Shown here: piece after piece, positions 55,698 to 64,000 of the stretch
How the letters are laid out: each line of letters starts with the position of its first letter
How positions within the stretch are numbered: the first letter of the stretch is position 1
Assembly: GCF_024749285.1 (NCBI RefSeq)
Contig: NZ_CP087196.1
Location: 4,836,001-4,900,000, forward strand
Direction of reading: 5' to 3'
Origin: Pseudomonas sp. B21-015
GTDB lineage: Bacteria > Pseudomonadota > Gammaproteobacteria > Pseudomonadales > Pseudomonadaceae
DNA length: 64,000 bases
Position numbers and translations under genes: made by a program
The notes under the pieces: model-generated
Told to the model about the DNA's origin: nothing
What the model saw: the letters and a program-made list of their open reading frames with translations, nothing else
Databases searched by the model: none

Positions 55698-57809
55698 ATG
55701 ACCCGAACCAAACTCTCCCTGCTGATCCCGCTGCTCGGTACCTTCAGCGCCCAGACCTGGGCCGAGGATATCGAGCAGCAGCCCGGCACCTTGAACATGC
55801 AAGCCACCGTCGTCTCCGCCACTCGCAGCGAGGCGAGCATCGCCTCGATTCCGGGCTCGGTCCAGGTCATCGACGAACAGCAGATCCGTGAGCAGAGCGG
55901 CGCGGGTCGCCGGGTCTCCGACATCCTCGGGCAATTGGTCCCCGGCATTGCACCGTCCAGCGGCGGGATGAGCAACTTCGGCCAGACCCTGCGCGGGCGC
56001 AACATGCTGGTGTTGATCGACGGCGTCTCGCAGAACGCCACGCGCGATAACTACCGCCAGCTCAACAGCATCGCCCCGGCCAGCATCGAACGCATCGAAG
56101 TAATCTCCGGCGCCAGCAGTATCTACGGTGCCGGTGCTTCAGGCGGCATCATCAACATCATCACCAAGCGCAATCAGGGCCAGGACATTGCCTACAGCAG
56201 CAAACTGGGCCTGACCAGCGGCAATAACCTCAACCGCAAAGGCTTCGCCTACGAAGCCTTTCAGAGTGCGACCGGGCGCAAGGATGCCTTGGACTGGTAT
56301 GTGTCCGCCGACCTGACCCAGCGTAACGATCAGTACGATGGCAACGGCAACCGCATCCCTCAGGACACCTCCCAGGGCAGCAACATGGATACCGAAACCT
56401 ATGACCTGCAAGGTCGTTTCGGTTACGAACTGGATGCCGACAAAAAACTCAGCCTGTCGCTGCAGGACTACAAGGACCAGCAGGACACTGGCTACACCAA
56501 AGACCCGAAAAACCTGCAGCAAGCCGTGGCAGTCAAAGGGCTGCAACTCGACGACCAACCCTATACCCATAACCAGGCGGCCAACCTCAACTACACCGAC
56601 AAGGACTTCTACGGTCAGGGCCTGCAACTGGAAAGCTACTGGCGCCGCGCCGATGCGCTGTTCTTTCCGGACCTGTCGCGAGGCAGGGCCGGGATCTCCG
56701 ACAACAACAGCGTGCAGGATGTCTACGGTCTGCGCGCGGCCATCGACACGCCGCTGCCGGCGATCGGGAGTGCCACGGGTAATCTGGTCTGGGGCGCCGA
56801 CTATGATAATGAGCGCTCCCGCCAACGGGGTGATCAATACACGCTCAATGGCCTGAACTACACCAAGACCGGCACCACTTACGAGCTGGGCCCGGACATC
56901 GAAACCACCACCAAGTCGCTGTTCGGGCAGATGTCCTGGGACATCGGTGACTGGACCTTGCGTGGCGGTGTACGCCGTGAATGGATCGAAAGCGACGTCT
57001 CCGACAGCATCGCTTATGGGCAGATCGTCCAGACCGGCATACGCGCAACGCTGCCCGGCGACACTCTGAAATACGATGCCACGCTGTACAACCTGGGGGC
57101 GGTCTACCACCTGAGTGAAAACCAGGACCTCTTCGCCAATTACAGCCAGGGGTTTTCGCTACCGGATATCCAGCGCTTCATGCGTGACGTCAGCAGCACC
57201 TTCGACATCCAGAGTCTCAACGCCCAGGCCATCAAGGTCGACAGTTACGAGCTGGGCTGGCGCGGTAACTGGGATCAGTGGCAGGCCGACGTCACCGTGT
57301 ACGAAAACACCTCGGACGTGACCCAGTTCTACGATGCCAATGATCGCGTATTGCGCCTGATCAACCAGAAAGAGCGGGTTCGCGGTATCGAAAACAGCCT
57401 GACCTACCGCGCGACCGATCGCTGGTCGGTGGGTGGCACTTATGCCTGGGCCAAAGGCGAGACCGAGCAGAACGGCAAATGGATCGATCTGCCGGCTACG
57501 CGCATCTCACCGGCCAAGACCACACTGTTCGTCGGCTACACCGAAGACGACTACACCTTGCGCCTGCAAGGCATGCATTTGTCCAGTTACGACGCTGCCG
57601 CCAAGGACAACAACGGACGCGAGATCGAAGGCTATACGCTGGTGGATCTGCTTGGCTCGGTGCAACTGCCGGTCGGTCGTCTTGAGGGCGGCGTGTACAA
57701 CCTGACCAACCGCACCTACCAGAACCTGTTCACCCAGGCCAACGCCAGAGCGCCGTACGCCAACGCCGAAGGTCGTACGTTGAGCATGAGCTACTCGGTC
57801 GACTGGTAA
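55698..57809 (+). CDS. TonB-dependent siderophore receptor
   Basis: 703 residues with signal peptide ending Q-T-W-A. A TonB-box-like A-T-V-V-S-A-T-R-S (about 31-39) precedes a plug domain with R-G-R-N-M-L-V-L-I-D-G-V near 97 and I-E-V-I-S-G-A-S-S-I-Y-G-A-G-A-S-G-G near 132. The 22-strand barrel ends in the C-terminal Trp (M-S-Y-S-V-D-W). It should import the ferric siderophore across the outer membrane. No periplasmic binding protein or inner-membrane importer gene is next to it. Confidence 0.92.
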   Translation: MTRTKLSLLIPLLGTFSAQTWAEDIEQQPGTLNMQATVVSATRSEASIASIPGSVQVIDEQQIREQSGAGRRVSDILGQLVPGIAPSSGGMSNFGQTLRGRNMLVLIDGVSQNATRDNYRQLNSIAPASIERIEVISGASSIYGAGASGGIINIITKRNQGQDIAYSSKLGLTSGNNLNRKGFAYEAFQSATGRKDALDWYVSADLTQRNDQYDGNGNRIPQDTSQGSNMDTETYDLQGRFGYELDADKKLSLSLQDYKDQQDTGYTKDPKNLQQAVAVKGLQLDDQPYTHNQAANLNYTDKDFYGQGLQLESYWRRADALFFPDLSRGRAGISDNNSVQDVYGLRAAIDTPLPAIGSATGNLVWGADYDNERSRQRGDQYTLNGLNYTKTGTTYELGPDIETTTKSLFGQMSWDIGDWTLRGGVRREWIESDVSDSIAYGQIVQTGIRATLPGDTLKYDATLYNLGAVYHLSENQDLFANYSQGFSLPDIQRFMRDVSSTFDIQSLNAQAIKVDSYELGWRGNWDQWQADVTVYENTSDVTQFYDANDRVLRLINQKERVRGIENSLTYRATDRWSVGGTYAWAKGETEQNGKWIDLPATRISPAKTTLFVGYTEDDYTLRLQGMHLSSYDAAAKDNNGREIEGYTLVDLLGSVQLPVGRLEGGVYNLTNRTYQNLFTQANARAPYANAEGRTLSMSYSVDW

Positions 57810-57816
57810 AAACAGG

Positions 57817-57912
57817 AGCCGGCTTGCCAGCGACGAGATCTGCCAGGCATACCGTGTCGCGGCAATCGCCGACAAGCCGGCTGTAGGAGCTGCCGAAGGC
57901 TGCGTCTTTTGA
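57817..57912. repeat. Mixed palindromic repeats after the receptor gene
   Basis: AGCCGGCTTG (57817-57826) pairs with CAAGCCGGCT (57873-57882). Then comes a single GTAGGAGCTGCCGAAGGCTG unit running into TTTTGATTTTTTT. Together they probably end transcripts of the convergent genes. Confidence 0.75.
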
Positions 57913-57920
57913 TTTTTTTC

Positions 57921-58463
57921 TTACAAACCGCGCAAGTCCCGCTCTTCGATCGGCCGGCTCTGGCGCAGACGCTTGCCGCCCAGCACCACCCAGTCGATCA
58001 ACCGGAACAGGCATTCAATACCGAACGACAGCAGCAACGCGCCGCTCATGCCCCAGATCATCGCTTCCGGCGTCAGCAGGATCTGGTAGCTGTAGCCGTT
58101 CCAGGTTTCCTTGCGAATATCCGGGTCGGCGGCCAGAGCTACCTGCAGGATTCGGATATACCACGGGCCTTGCATGGCCTGGAATTGCTTGTCGAGGGCC
58201 AGTTGACGGGTGAGCAAGGTGCTCAGGCTGTCGGCATCGCTGCGAAAGATCGGGTCTTCGCTGGCACGGTAATGGGCCACGAGCGCCTGCATATCCCCCT
58301 TGAAAAACTGATTGGCAGTGCCCTGAAAACCGCTCAAACCGGTCTGCGCCTCAATCAGATGCGCCTCGACTCGCTTGGCATAGTCACTGATGAACCCAGG
58401 CACCTGGACACCAATCAACAGGCCTGCCGCAAACAACACCAGCCGTAGATAACTGAGCAACAT
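57921..58463 (-). CDS. DUF2937 membrane protein
   Basis: 180 residues with two membrane helices, one at about 5-24 and one near 130-150, and a soluble helical domain between them. I read it as DUF2937, a proteobacterial family without known function. It lies 12 bases after the amidotransferase gene, so the two are probably cotranscribed. Confidence 0.7.
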   Translation of the reverse strand: MLLSYLRLVLFAAGLLIGVQVPGFISDYAKRVEAHLIEAQTGLSGFQGTANQFFKGDMQALVAHYRASEDPIFRSDADSLSTLLTRQLALDKQFQAMQGPWYIRILQVALAADPDIRKETWNGYSYQILLTPEAMIWGMSGALLLSFGIECLFRLIDWVVLGGKRLRQSRPIEERDLRGL

Positions 58464-58475
58464 GAGGGAGAATCC

Positions 58476-59252
58476 TTATTCGGTCTTGCCCTGACTGACG
58501 CATTCACCGCGCCGCCAGAGGCTCCATTGGCCCGGTTCGTAGCGGGTCCAGGTTTCGTTTTCGGTCAAAGGTTCGGTGGCGATCACCGTGACCACGTCGT
58601 TGGGCGTGGTTTCGGCCTGGAAGTCGACGATCACATCGACATCCTTCAAGCGCGCCGGGCCGAACGGTGCACGGCGGGTAATCTGCGCCAATTTGGTCGA
58701 GCAGTAGCAGAACAGCCAGTCGCCGTCGCTGAGCAGGCAATTGAACACGCCTTTGTTGCGGTACTCGGCGCAGGCGGCCACCAGCTCCGGCAACAGTTCT
58801 TCGATCTCCACCGGCTCAGGGAACGCAGCGCGTACCCGGTTGAGCAAATCGCAGAAGGCCGCTTCGCTGTCGGTATCGCCAACGGGGCGGTAGAAACTGG
58901 CGGTCGGGTTGAAGTCGGCCAACTGGCCGTTGTGGGCGAAACACCAGTTACGCCCCCACAACTCACGCACGAACGGGTGGGTGTTGGACAGGCAGACCTT
59001 GCCGACGTTGGCCTGGCGGATGTGCCCGATCACCACTTCGCTCTTGATCGGATAGCGTTGCACCAGGTTCGCCACTTCCGACTCGCTGCTCGCCGCCGGG
59101 TCCTGGAACAGCCGCAGGCCACGACCTTCATAGAAAGCGATGCCCCAGCCGTCACGGTGCGGCCCGGTGCGACCGCCACGTTGCATCAGCCCGGTGAAAC
59201 TGAACACGATATCGGTCGGGACATTGGCGCTCATGCCCAATAGCTCACACAT
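58476..59252 (-). CDS. Class II glutamine amidotransferase (YafJ-like)
   Basis: 258 residues. Cys2 after the initiator Met is the nucleophile (M-C-E-L-L-G-M-S). Conserved N-terminal nucleophile hydrolase segments are D-G-W-G-I-A-F-Y near 35, I-G-H-I-R-Q-A near 75 and F-A-H-N-G-Q-L near 104. There is no synthetase domain, so it hydrolyses glutamine or a gamma-glutamyl compound. The true substrate is unknown. Confidence 0.88.
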   Translation of the reverse strand: MCELLGMSANVPTDIVFSFTGLMQRGGRTGPHRDGWGIAFYEGRGLRLFQDPAASSESEVANLVQRYPIKSEVVIGHIRQANVGKVCLSNTHPFVRELWGRNWCFAHNGQLADFNPTASFYRPVGDTDSEAAFCDLLNRVRAAFPEPVEIEELLPELVAACAEYRNKGVFNCLLSDGDWLFCYCSTKLAQITRRAPFGPARLKDVDVIVDFQAETTPNDVVTVIATEPLTENETWTRYEPGQWSLWRRGECVSQGKTE

Positions 59253-59284
59253 GCTCGGACTCTCGACTCAATACAGGGGCACGG

Positions 59285-59782
59285 TTATAGACGCGGTTCG
59301 ACCCGCAAACGCTGAGGGTTGCTTGGCACCGGTGGCCGGCCGTAACGATCATCGCCAGCACCGCCGAACGGTTGATCGTTTTCAGGTTCGTCGGCACGCG
59401 CCGCAACCTTCGCGGCAGCCGCCCGTTCCTTGCGAGCGTTGGAGGCGCGCTCGATGGGAAAACGGATCGCCACGAATACCAGGTAAATGCCGAAGGCAAT
59501 CATGGCGTACATGAACAGGTCGGAAATCGCCCGCCAGGCGTTGTTGCCGACCTTGAACAGCAGATCGAGGGCGGTGATGGCGATGGCCGGGGCAACCTTT
59601 TCCTTCACCGGGTCGATGATGGTCGGGCTGAACAGCAACACCGCCACCAGCAGCCGCAGCGGCTCACGCAGCCAACGCCACATCCAGCGGGTGATGCGCA
59701 TCCACACCAACAGGCAGCCTAAAGCAGCAAAGGCGTAGAGGCCCCAAGCGATCAGATAGTCGTTCTCGGTCATGGTGTCCAT
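59285..59782 (-). CDS. Membrane protein of unknown function
   Basis: 165 residues from ATG 59782, or 162 from ATG 59773; neither has a good ribosome site. Three hydrophobic segments (about 8-27, 38-55 and 88-107), then a charged Ala/Arg/Pro-rich cytoplasmic tail. Conserved in Pseudomonas in my recollection, but no function is known. It is 32 bases upstream of the amidotransferase gene in the same direction. Confidence 0.65.
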   Translation of the reverse strand: MDTMTENDYLIAWGLYAFAALGCLLVWMRITRWMWRWLREPLRLLVAVLLFSPTIIDPVKEKVAPAIAITALDLLFKVGNNAWRAISDLFMYAMIAFGIYLVFVAIRFPIERASNARKERAAAAKVAARADEPENDQPFGGAGDDRYGRPPVPSNPQRLRVEPRL

Positions 59783-60084
59783 GGCAAGGCAGGCAAAGAG
59801 GCGCTTATAGTAACGACTTTTCGCACGTCAGGCTTGTCCCAATACCAGTTGAGCAAGACTCAGAGCCTGTGGGAGCGAGCTTATGTGGCGAGGGGACTTT
59901 TGTGGTGAGCGAGCTTTTGTGGCGAGGGAGCTTGCTCCCGTTGGGCTGCGAAGCGGCCCCAAAAAAGGAACTGCTGCGCAGTTCAGCGGGAGCAAGCTCC
60001 CTCGCCACAGAATAGCCCCCTCACCATAAGCCCGCCCCCACAGGTTGCGAAGCCCCTATTTCATACATTGTTCGAGAGCCATTC
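59783..60084. other. Gene-free stretch filled by repeat fragments
   Basis: It contains a nested set of REP-like pieces: a lone GTGGGAGCGAGCTT unit (about 59870), two shortened GTGGCGAGG units, a complete inverted repeat (59918-60010) and a degraded GCCCGCCCCCACAGG unit (60030-60045). No gene is visible. Confidence 0.7.
59918..60010. repeat. Inverted repeat (GTGGCGAGGGAGCTTGCTCCC family)
   Basis: TGTGGCGAGGGAGCTTGCTC and its complement ending at 60010, around an inner AACTGCTGCGCAGTT hairpin. Same family as 35079-35210. Confidence 0.9.
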
Positions 60085-62139
60085 ATGCCCTTATCCGCCA
60101 ACGTCACCTGCGCCCCGATTGCCCACAAGGCCGACGGTTCTGACCCGTATGCCTGGCTGCAGGAGCGCGACACCGGCGCGGTGCTCGATTATCTGAAAGC
60201 TGAAAACAGCTATCAAGAGGCGCAAACCGCCGATCAGGCCGGGCTGCGTGAAACCCTGTTCGAAGAGATCAAGGGGCGGATTCTCGAAACCGATCTGTCG
60301 CTCCCCTCGCCGTGGGGCCCGTATCTGTATTACACCCGCACCACCGCAGGCGATGAATACGCCCGCCACTACCGCTGCCCGCGTCCGACCGACGGCAGCC
60401 TGCATATCGACGAAAGCCAGGAGCTATTGCTGCTTGATCCTAACGTGCTGGCCAAGGGCGGTTTCTTTTCCCTGGGCGCGTTCAGCATCAGCCCGGACCA
60501 CCAGCGTCTGGCCTACAGCATCGATTCCAGTGGCGAGGAGATCTACACGCTGTTCGTGAAGGAATTGTCCAACGGCCGCGTCAGCGAACTGGAATTCCAG
60601 GACTGCGATGGCAGCATGACCTGGGCCAACGACAGCCTGACGCTGTTTTTCGGCGAACTCGACGAGACCCATCGCCCGCACAAACTGTTCCGCTATCGGC
60701 TGGACGGCACCGCGGCCGAAGAAGTGTTCCATGAGCCCGACGGCCGATTTTTCCTGCACTGCTACCGCTCCAGCTCCGAACGGCAATTGTTGCTGTCGCT
60801 GGGCAGCAAGACCACCAGCGAAGTCTGGGCACTCGACGCCTCGCTGCCGCATCAGGCCTTTACTTGCCTGGCGCCGAGGGTCGAAGAACATGAGTACGAT
60901 GTCGACCACGGCAAACTCGATGGCGAGTGGACGTGGCTGATCCGCACCAACCGTGACGGTATCAACTTCGCCCTGTACCAGGCCGTCGATACCGGTGTCG
61001 CGCCGACCGAAGCCGACTGGCAGAACCTGATTCCCCACAGCGACACGGTGATGATCGACGGCATGAGCCTGAACGCCGAGGCCATGACCCTGAGCCTGCG
61101 TGAAGGTGGCCTGCCGATCATCGAAGTCCACCCACAGGACTTGGTACCGTATCGCGTGCAATTGCCGGACGCGGCCTACAGTCTGCATGTGCAAAACAGC
61201 CTGGAATTTGTCAGCGACAGGATCCGTCTGCGCTACGAAGCACTGAACCGTCCGGCGCAGATCCGCCAACTGACTCTGACCTCCGGCGAGCAGAAAGTCC
61301 TCAAGGAAACCCCGGTACTCGGCCCGTTCGACGCCGATGCTTACGTCAGCCAGCGGCTTTGGGCGACGGCACCGGACGGTACGCAAGTGCCGATCAGCCT
61401 TGTAGTCAAACGCGAATTCCTAGGTAAGCCGACGCCGCTTTATCTGTACGGCTATGGCGCCTATGGCGAAAGCCTCGACCCATGGTTCTCCCATGCCCGC
61501 CTGAGTCTGCTGGATCGCGGCATGGCGTTTGCCATCGCTCACGTACGCGGTGGCGGCGAGCTGGGTGAAGCCTGGTATCGCGCCGGCAAGCAGGAACACA
61601 AGCACAACACCTTCAGCGACTTCATCGCCTGCGCCGAACACCTGATCACCCACGGTTTCACCACCTCATCGCAGCTGGTGATCAGCGGTGGCAGCGCCGG
61701 TGGTTTGCTGATTGGCGCGGTGCTTAACCAACGGCCAGAGCTGTTTGGCGCGGCGATTGCGGAAGTGCCGTTCGTCGACGTGCTCAACACCATGCTCGAC
61801 CCGGAGCTGCCGCTGACCGTCACCGAATACGACGAGTGGGGCAACCCGCAAGAGTCGGACGTCTATGAGCGGATCAAGGCCTACGCCCCGTACGAAAACG
61901 TCACCGCGCAAGCGTATCCGGCGACGCTGGTGATCGCCGGCTATAACGACAGCCGCGTGCAGTACTGGGAAGCGGCCAAGTGGGTGGCAAAATTGCGGGC
62001 GACCAAAACCGACACCCATCCCCTGCTGCTCAAGACTGAACTGGGCGCCGGGCATGGCGGGATGAGCGGTCGTTATCAGGGATTACGTGACGTAGCCCTC
62101 GAATACGCATTTGTTTTGAAGGTTTTGGGCATTGCCTGA
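60085..62139 (+). CDS. Prolyl oligopeptidase family serine peptidase (oligopeptidase B type)
   Basis: 684 residues, S9 family. An N-terminal seven-bladed propeller (about 75-400) covers a C-terminal alpha/beta-hydrolase domain. The nucleophile is in G-G-S-A-G-G near 533, the acid in N-D-S-R-V near 618 and the His in G-A-G-H-G-G near 653. The Y-G-Y-G-A-Y-G segment near 453 is an S9A mark. It cleaves short peptides, after basic residues if it is true oligopeptidase B (PtrB). Cytoplasmic; no signal peptide. Confidence 0.9.
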   Translation: MPLSANVTCAPIAHKADGSDPYAWLQERDTGAVLDYLKAENSYQEAQTADQAGLRETLFEEIKGRILETDLSLPSPWGPYLYYTRTTAGDEYARHYRCPRPTDGSLHIDESQELLLLDPNVLAKGGFFSLGAFSISPDHQRLAYSIDSSGEEIYTLFVKELSNGRVSELEFQDCDGSMTWANDSLTLFFGELDETHRPHKLFRYRLDGTAAEEVFHEPDGRFFLHCYRSSSERQLLLSLGSKTTSEVWALDASLPHQAFTCLAPRVEEHEYDVDHGKLDGEWTWLIRTNRDGINFALYQAVDTGVAPTEADWQNLIPHSDTVMIDGMSLNAEAMTLSLREGGLPIIEVHPQDLVPYRVQLPDAAYSLHVQNSLEFVSDRIRLRYEALNRPAQIRQLTLTSGEQKVLKETPVLGPFDADAYVSQRLWATAPDGTQVPISLVVKREFLGKPTPLYLYGYGAYGESLDPWFSHARLSLLDRGMAFAIAHVRGGGELGEAWYRAGKQEHKHNTFSDFIACAEHLITHGFTTSSQLVISGGSAGGLLIGAVLNQRPELFGAAIAEVPFVDVLNTMLDPELPLTVTEYDEWGNPQESDVYERIKAYAPYENVTAQAYPATLVIAGYNDSRVQYWEAAKWVAKLRATKTDTHPLLLKTELGAGHGGMSGRYQGLRDVALEYAFVLKVLGIA

Positions 62140-62197
62140 GGAACTTGGCCCGGTGTCCTGGTCTTAACACCAGACACCGGGACCCGAGACAATACAC

Positions 62198-62237
62198 ATC
62201 CCCTGTGGGGGCGGGCTTGCCCGCTCCCACAGGGGAT
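62198..62237. repeat. Single REP hairpin
   Basis: ATCCCCTGTGGGGGCGGGCT and its complement collapse directly onto each other without the usual spacer. A separate hairpin, CCGGTGTC...GACACCGG (62151-62181), precedes it after the peptidase stop. Confidence 0.85.
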
Positions 62238-62292
62238 GATGGGTGACTGAAGGCCCGGAACAGACACAGACACAAAAAAAGACCGTGACGAC

Positions 62293-62766
62293 ATGTCAGA
62301 ACCGACCTTACTGAACAAAGAAATTCGCGACTGGCTGATGGACTGCGGCCTGTTCGATCAACTGCTGCCGGCAGACTTCGTGGCGGCTTCGGGCTACTTC
62401 AGCATCAGTACCATCGCCGAAGGCGAAGAGATTTTCCATGAGGGTGATGCCGGCAGTTTCATGTGCATCATCCACACTGGTCAGGTTGCGGTGCAGAAGA
62501 CCAACAGCGACGGGCAACGGGTCACCATGGCCACCTTGCGCAGCGGTCGGGCGTTCGGCGAAATGGCCGTGCTCGATGGCGAACGGCGTTCGGCCAGTTG
62601 CGTGGCCGCGAGCAATTGCCAGTTGCTCAACCTGGGCAAGGACTCCCTGGAGAAGATGCTCAATGACGCGCCGAAAATCGCCGCCAAGATCATCCGCGCC
62701 CTCGCCGTCTCCCTCTCCAAACGCTTGCGCATGGCCGACGGGCAATTACTCTTGCAGCAAGTTTAA
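62293..62766 (+). CDS. Cyclic nucleotide-binding domain protein
   Basis: 157 residues forming one CRP-type cNMP domain (about 20-150): F-H-E-G-D-A-G-S-F-M-C-I-I near 47, and the phosphate-binding cassette F-G-E-M-A-V-L-D-G-E-R-R-S-A-S near 88-102, which keeps the Arg that binds cyclic nucleotide. There is no DNA-binding domain, so it is a stand-alone sensor. Partner unknown. Its stop codon overlaps that of the convergent gene. Confidence 0.85.
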   Translation: MSEPTLLNKEIRDWLMDCGLFDQLLPADFVAASGYFSISTIAEGEEIFHEGDAGSFMCIIHTGQVAVQKTNSDGQRVTMATLRSGRAFGEMAVLDGERRSASCVAASNCQLLNLGKDSLEKMLNDAPKIAAKIIRALAVSLSKRLRMADGQLLLQQV

Positions 62767-63053
62767 CCGCCCGGCGTTTTGATTTTGGTCGTGCTCGGTT
62801 CAAGACCCGGCAAGGTCTGGTCCTTGGGCGGATTGGGCATTTCGATTGGCGGCAACAGCGGTGCCCCGCCACTGCCGGAACCGGCCTTGGGCACGCTGGT
62901 CGGGGTGATTTGCGGGTACGGCGTCGGGGTGGCGGTGCCGGGTGAACCGGGCATCGGCGTGGGGCTGGTCGGGATGGTTTGCAGCTCTTGGGCCTGCACT
63001 GCAGTTATCGAGAGCGCGGCCAGGGCAATGGCCGTTAGAATGGTGCGCTTCAT
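62763..63053 (-). CDS. Small secreted proline-rich protein
   Basis: ATG 63053 is behind GGAG; 96 aa. A signal peptide ends A-V-Q-A. The mature 76 residues are Pro/Thr/Ser/Gly-rich and probably disordered. No family recognised. The start 75 bases upstream in the frame lacks a ribosome site. Convergent with the cNMP gene (stops overlap by four bases) and divergent from the spermidine synthase-like gene. Confidence 0.65.
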   Translation of the reverse strand: MKRTILTAIALAALSITAVQAQELQTIPTSPTPMPGSPGTATPTPYPQITPTSVPKAGSGSGGAPLLPPIEMPNPPKDQTLPGLEPSTTKIKTPGG

Positions 63054-63148
63054 CAATGGCTCCGTTGGCCTTGTTGTCCTTTTGCAGGCTACTCCCAACT
63101 GCGCGTGTTTGCCTTCCTCCGTAGTCAATTTCTCATCAAGAGAGCCCC

Positions 63149-63835
63149 ATGAAACGTTTCGTTCTGCTCGACACCACCCCCATTCCTGAAAACGGCGGTG
63201 CCCTGTGCCTGTTCGAATACGGCGAGGACTTCGTTATCAAGATACAGGGCGGCGACGGCGGGCAGTTGATGAACACCCGCATGCACGGCTCTGAAGATGC
63301 CCTGGCCGAAATCCCCTGCCGCAAGGTCGCCGGCCGGCCGAATTCGCGGGTATTGATCGGTGGCCTGGGCATGGGCTTCACCCTCGCCTCGGCGCTCAAG
63401 CATTTGGGCAAGACCGCTGAAGTGGTGGTCGCCGAACTGGTGCCCGGCGTGGTGGAGTGGAATCGCGGGCCGCTGGGCGAGAAAGCCGGCAACCCGCTGC
63501 TCGACCCGCGCACGGTGATCCGCATGGAAGACGTGGCCAAGGTGCTGCAAGCCGAGCCGCAAGGTTTCGATGCGATCATGCTCGACGTCGACAACGGCCC
63601 CGAAGGTTTGACCCAGAAGGCCAACAGCTGGCTCTACTCCGCTGGCGGCCTGAGCGCGTGTGCCAAGGCCCTGCGGCCAAAAGGCGTGCTGGCGGTGTGG
63701 TCGGCCAGCGCCGACCGGCAGTTTTCCGACAAGCTGAAAAAGGCCGGTTTCAAGGCCGAGGAAGTGCAAGTCTTCGCCCACGGCAACAAGGGCACCCGCC
63801 ACACCATCTGGATTGCCGAGAAGCTCAAGGGCTGA
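63149..63835 (+). CDS. Spermidine synthase-like methyltransferase-fold protein
   Basis: 228 residues behind AAGAGAG. The nucleotide-binding loop V-L-I-G-G-L-G-M-G-F-T near 68-78 and acidic V-A-E-L-V-P-G-V near 94 match the SpeE/methyltransferase Rossmann fold; D-A-I-M-L-D-V-D-N-G-P near 141 is the acceptor side. It is shorter than SpeE and lacks the N-terminal beta domain, so polyamine synthesis is unproven. Confidence 0.8.
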   Translation: MKRFVLLDTTPIPENGGALCLFEYGEDFVIKIQGGDGGQLMNTRMHGSEDALAEIPCRKVAGRPNSRVLIGGLGMGFTLASALKHLGKTAEVVVAELVPGVVEWNRGPLGEKAGNPLLDPRTVIRMEDVAKVLQAEPQGFDAIMLDVDNGPEGLTQKANSWLYSAGGLSACAKALRPKGVLAVWSASADRQFSDKLKKAGFKAEEVQVFAHGNKGTRHTIWIAEKLKG

Positions 63836-63884
63836 GCTAAACTCACGTCATAACCGTCATTAGTCTTTTTACAAAGGTGAACCC

Positions 63885-64000
63885 ATGAGTTCGTCCACCC
63901 CAACCAACACATCGAAGCTGGACCGCATCCTCGCCGACAACCAGCGCGACAAGGAAATGGGTTACCGCGACAAGGCCCTGAAGATGTACCCGCACGTGTG
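63885..64000 (+). CDS. yajD: YajD-type HNH nuclease, partial (5' end only)
   Basis: ATG 63885 follows AAAGGTGAACCC. The 38 codons in the window (M-S-S-S-T-P...D-R-I-L-A-D-N, then G-Y-R-D-K-A-L-K-M-Y-P-H-V) match the start of YajD-like HNH proteins, whose zinc and HNH residues would lie beyond the window. Assigned from this N-terminal motif only. Confidence 0.7.
   Translation, partial: MSSSTPTNTSKLDRILADNQRDKEMGYRDKALKMYPHV

Overview
This window is chromosomal DNA from a Pseudomonas of the fluorescens group. The evidence is GC-rich genes with Pseudomonas-type proteins (AzoR, AceK, HrpA, LpxO, OprP/OprO-type porin, RhlE-type helicase) and many dispersed palindromes of the kind that litter this group (cores GTGGGAGCGGGCTTGCTCGCG, GTGGCGAGGGAGCTTGCTCCC, GTAGGAGCTGGCGAAGCCTG and GTTCCCACGCTCTGCGTGGG). 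Most genes are core genome. I saw no rRNA, tRNA, CRISPR array or intact insertion sequence.

Layout. 1-420: 3' part of a lipoprotein gene. 531-13260: a complete contact-dependent inhibition type two-partner secretion locus on the minus strand: promoter with overlapping palindrome, cdiB, a 10.3 kb cdiA, a small immunity gene, a decayed second copy of the immunity gene's 3' end, and a terminator. 13290-15190: a scrambled intergenic region with a duplicated helicase-end/terminator block around a DUF2135-TPR gene. 15185-26913: RhlE-type helicase, mechanosensitive channel, EamA transporter, azoR, LysR, hydrolase, ppiA, ABC exporter, aqpZ, GNAT protein. 27062-30783: phosphate-type porin, ECF sigma/anti-sigma pair and a KAS III. 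31093-44510: hrpA, aceK, two EamA transporters, a PAS-GGDEF protein, lpxO, cysK and a DUF748 protein.

44507-45228 holds a DUF4160/DUF2442-HTH pair that looks like an inserted accessory module. It is followed by a MoxR-VWA pair. 47604-52449 is a 5-oxoproline utilisation block (MFS permease, pxpA, pxpB, pxpC) with a divergent LysR gene and a good LysR-type operator between them. 52473-57809 is a compact iron locus: a Fur-box candidate, a single IucA/IucC-type (NIS) synthetase, an overlapping MFS exporter gene and a TonB-dependent receptor. The right end has DUF2937, a YafJ-type amidotransferase, an oligopeptidase B-type peptidase, a cyclic-nucleotide-binding protein, a spermidine synthase-like protein and the start of a YajD-type HNH nuclease.

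The most notable items are: the CDI locus with a ParB/sulfiredoxin-like candidate toxin and its orphan immunity remnant; the minimal one-synthetase siderophore locus; an unannotated 54-codon ORF ahead of an EamA transporter; and the duplicated helicase-end block.
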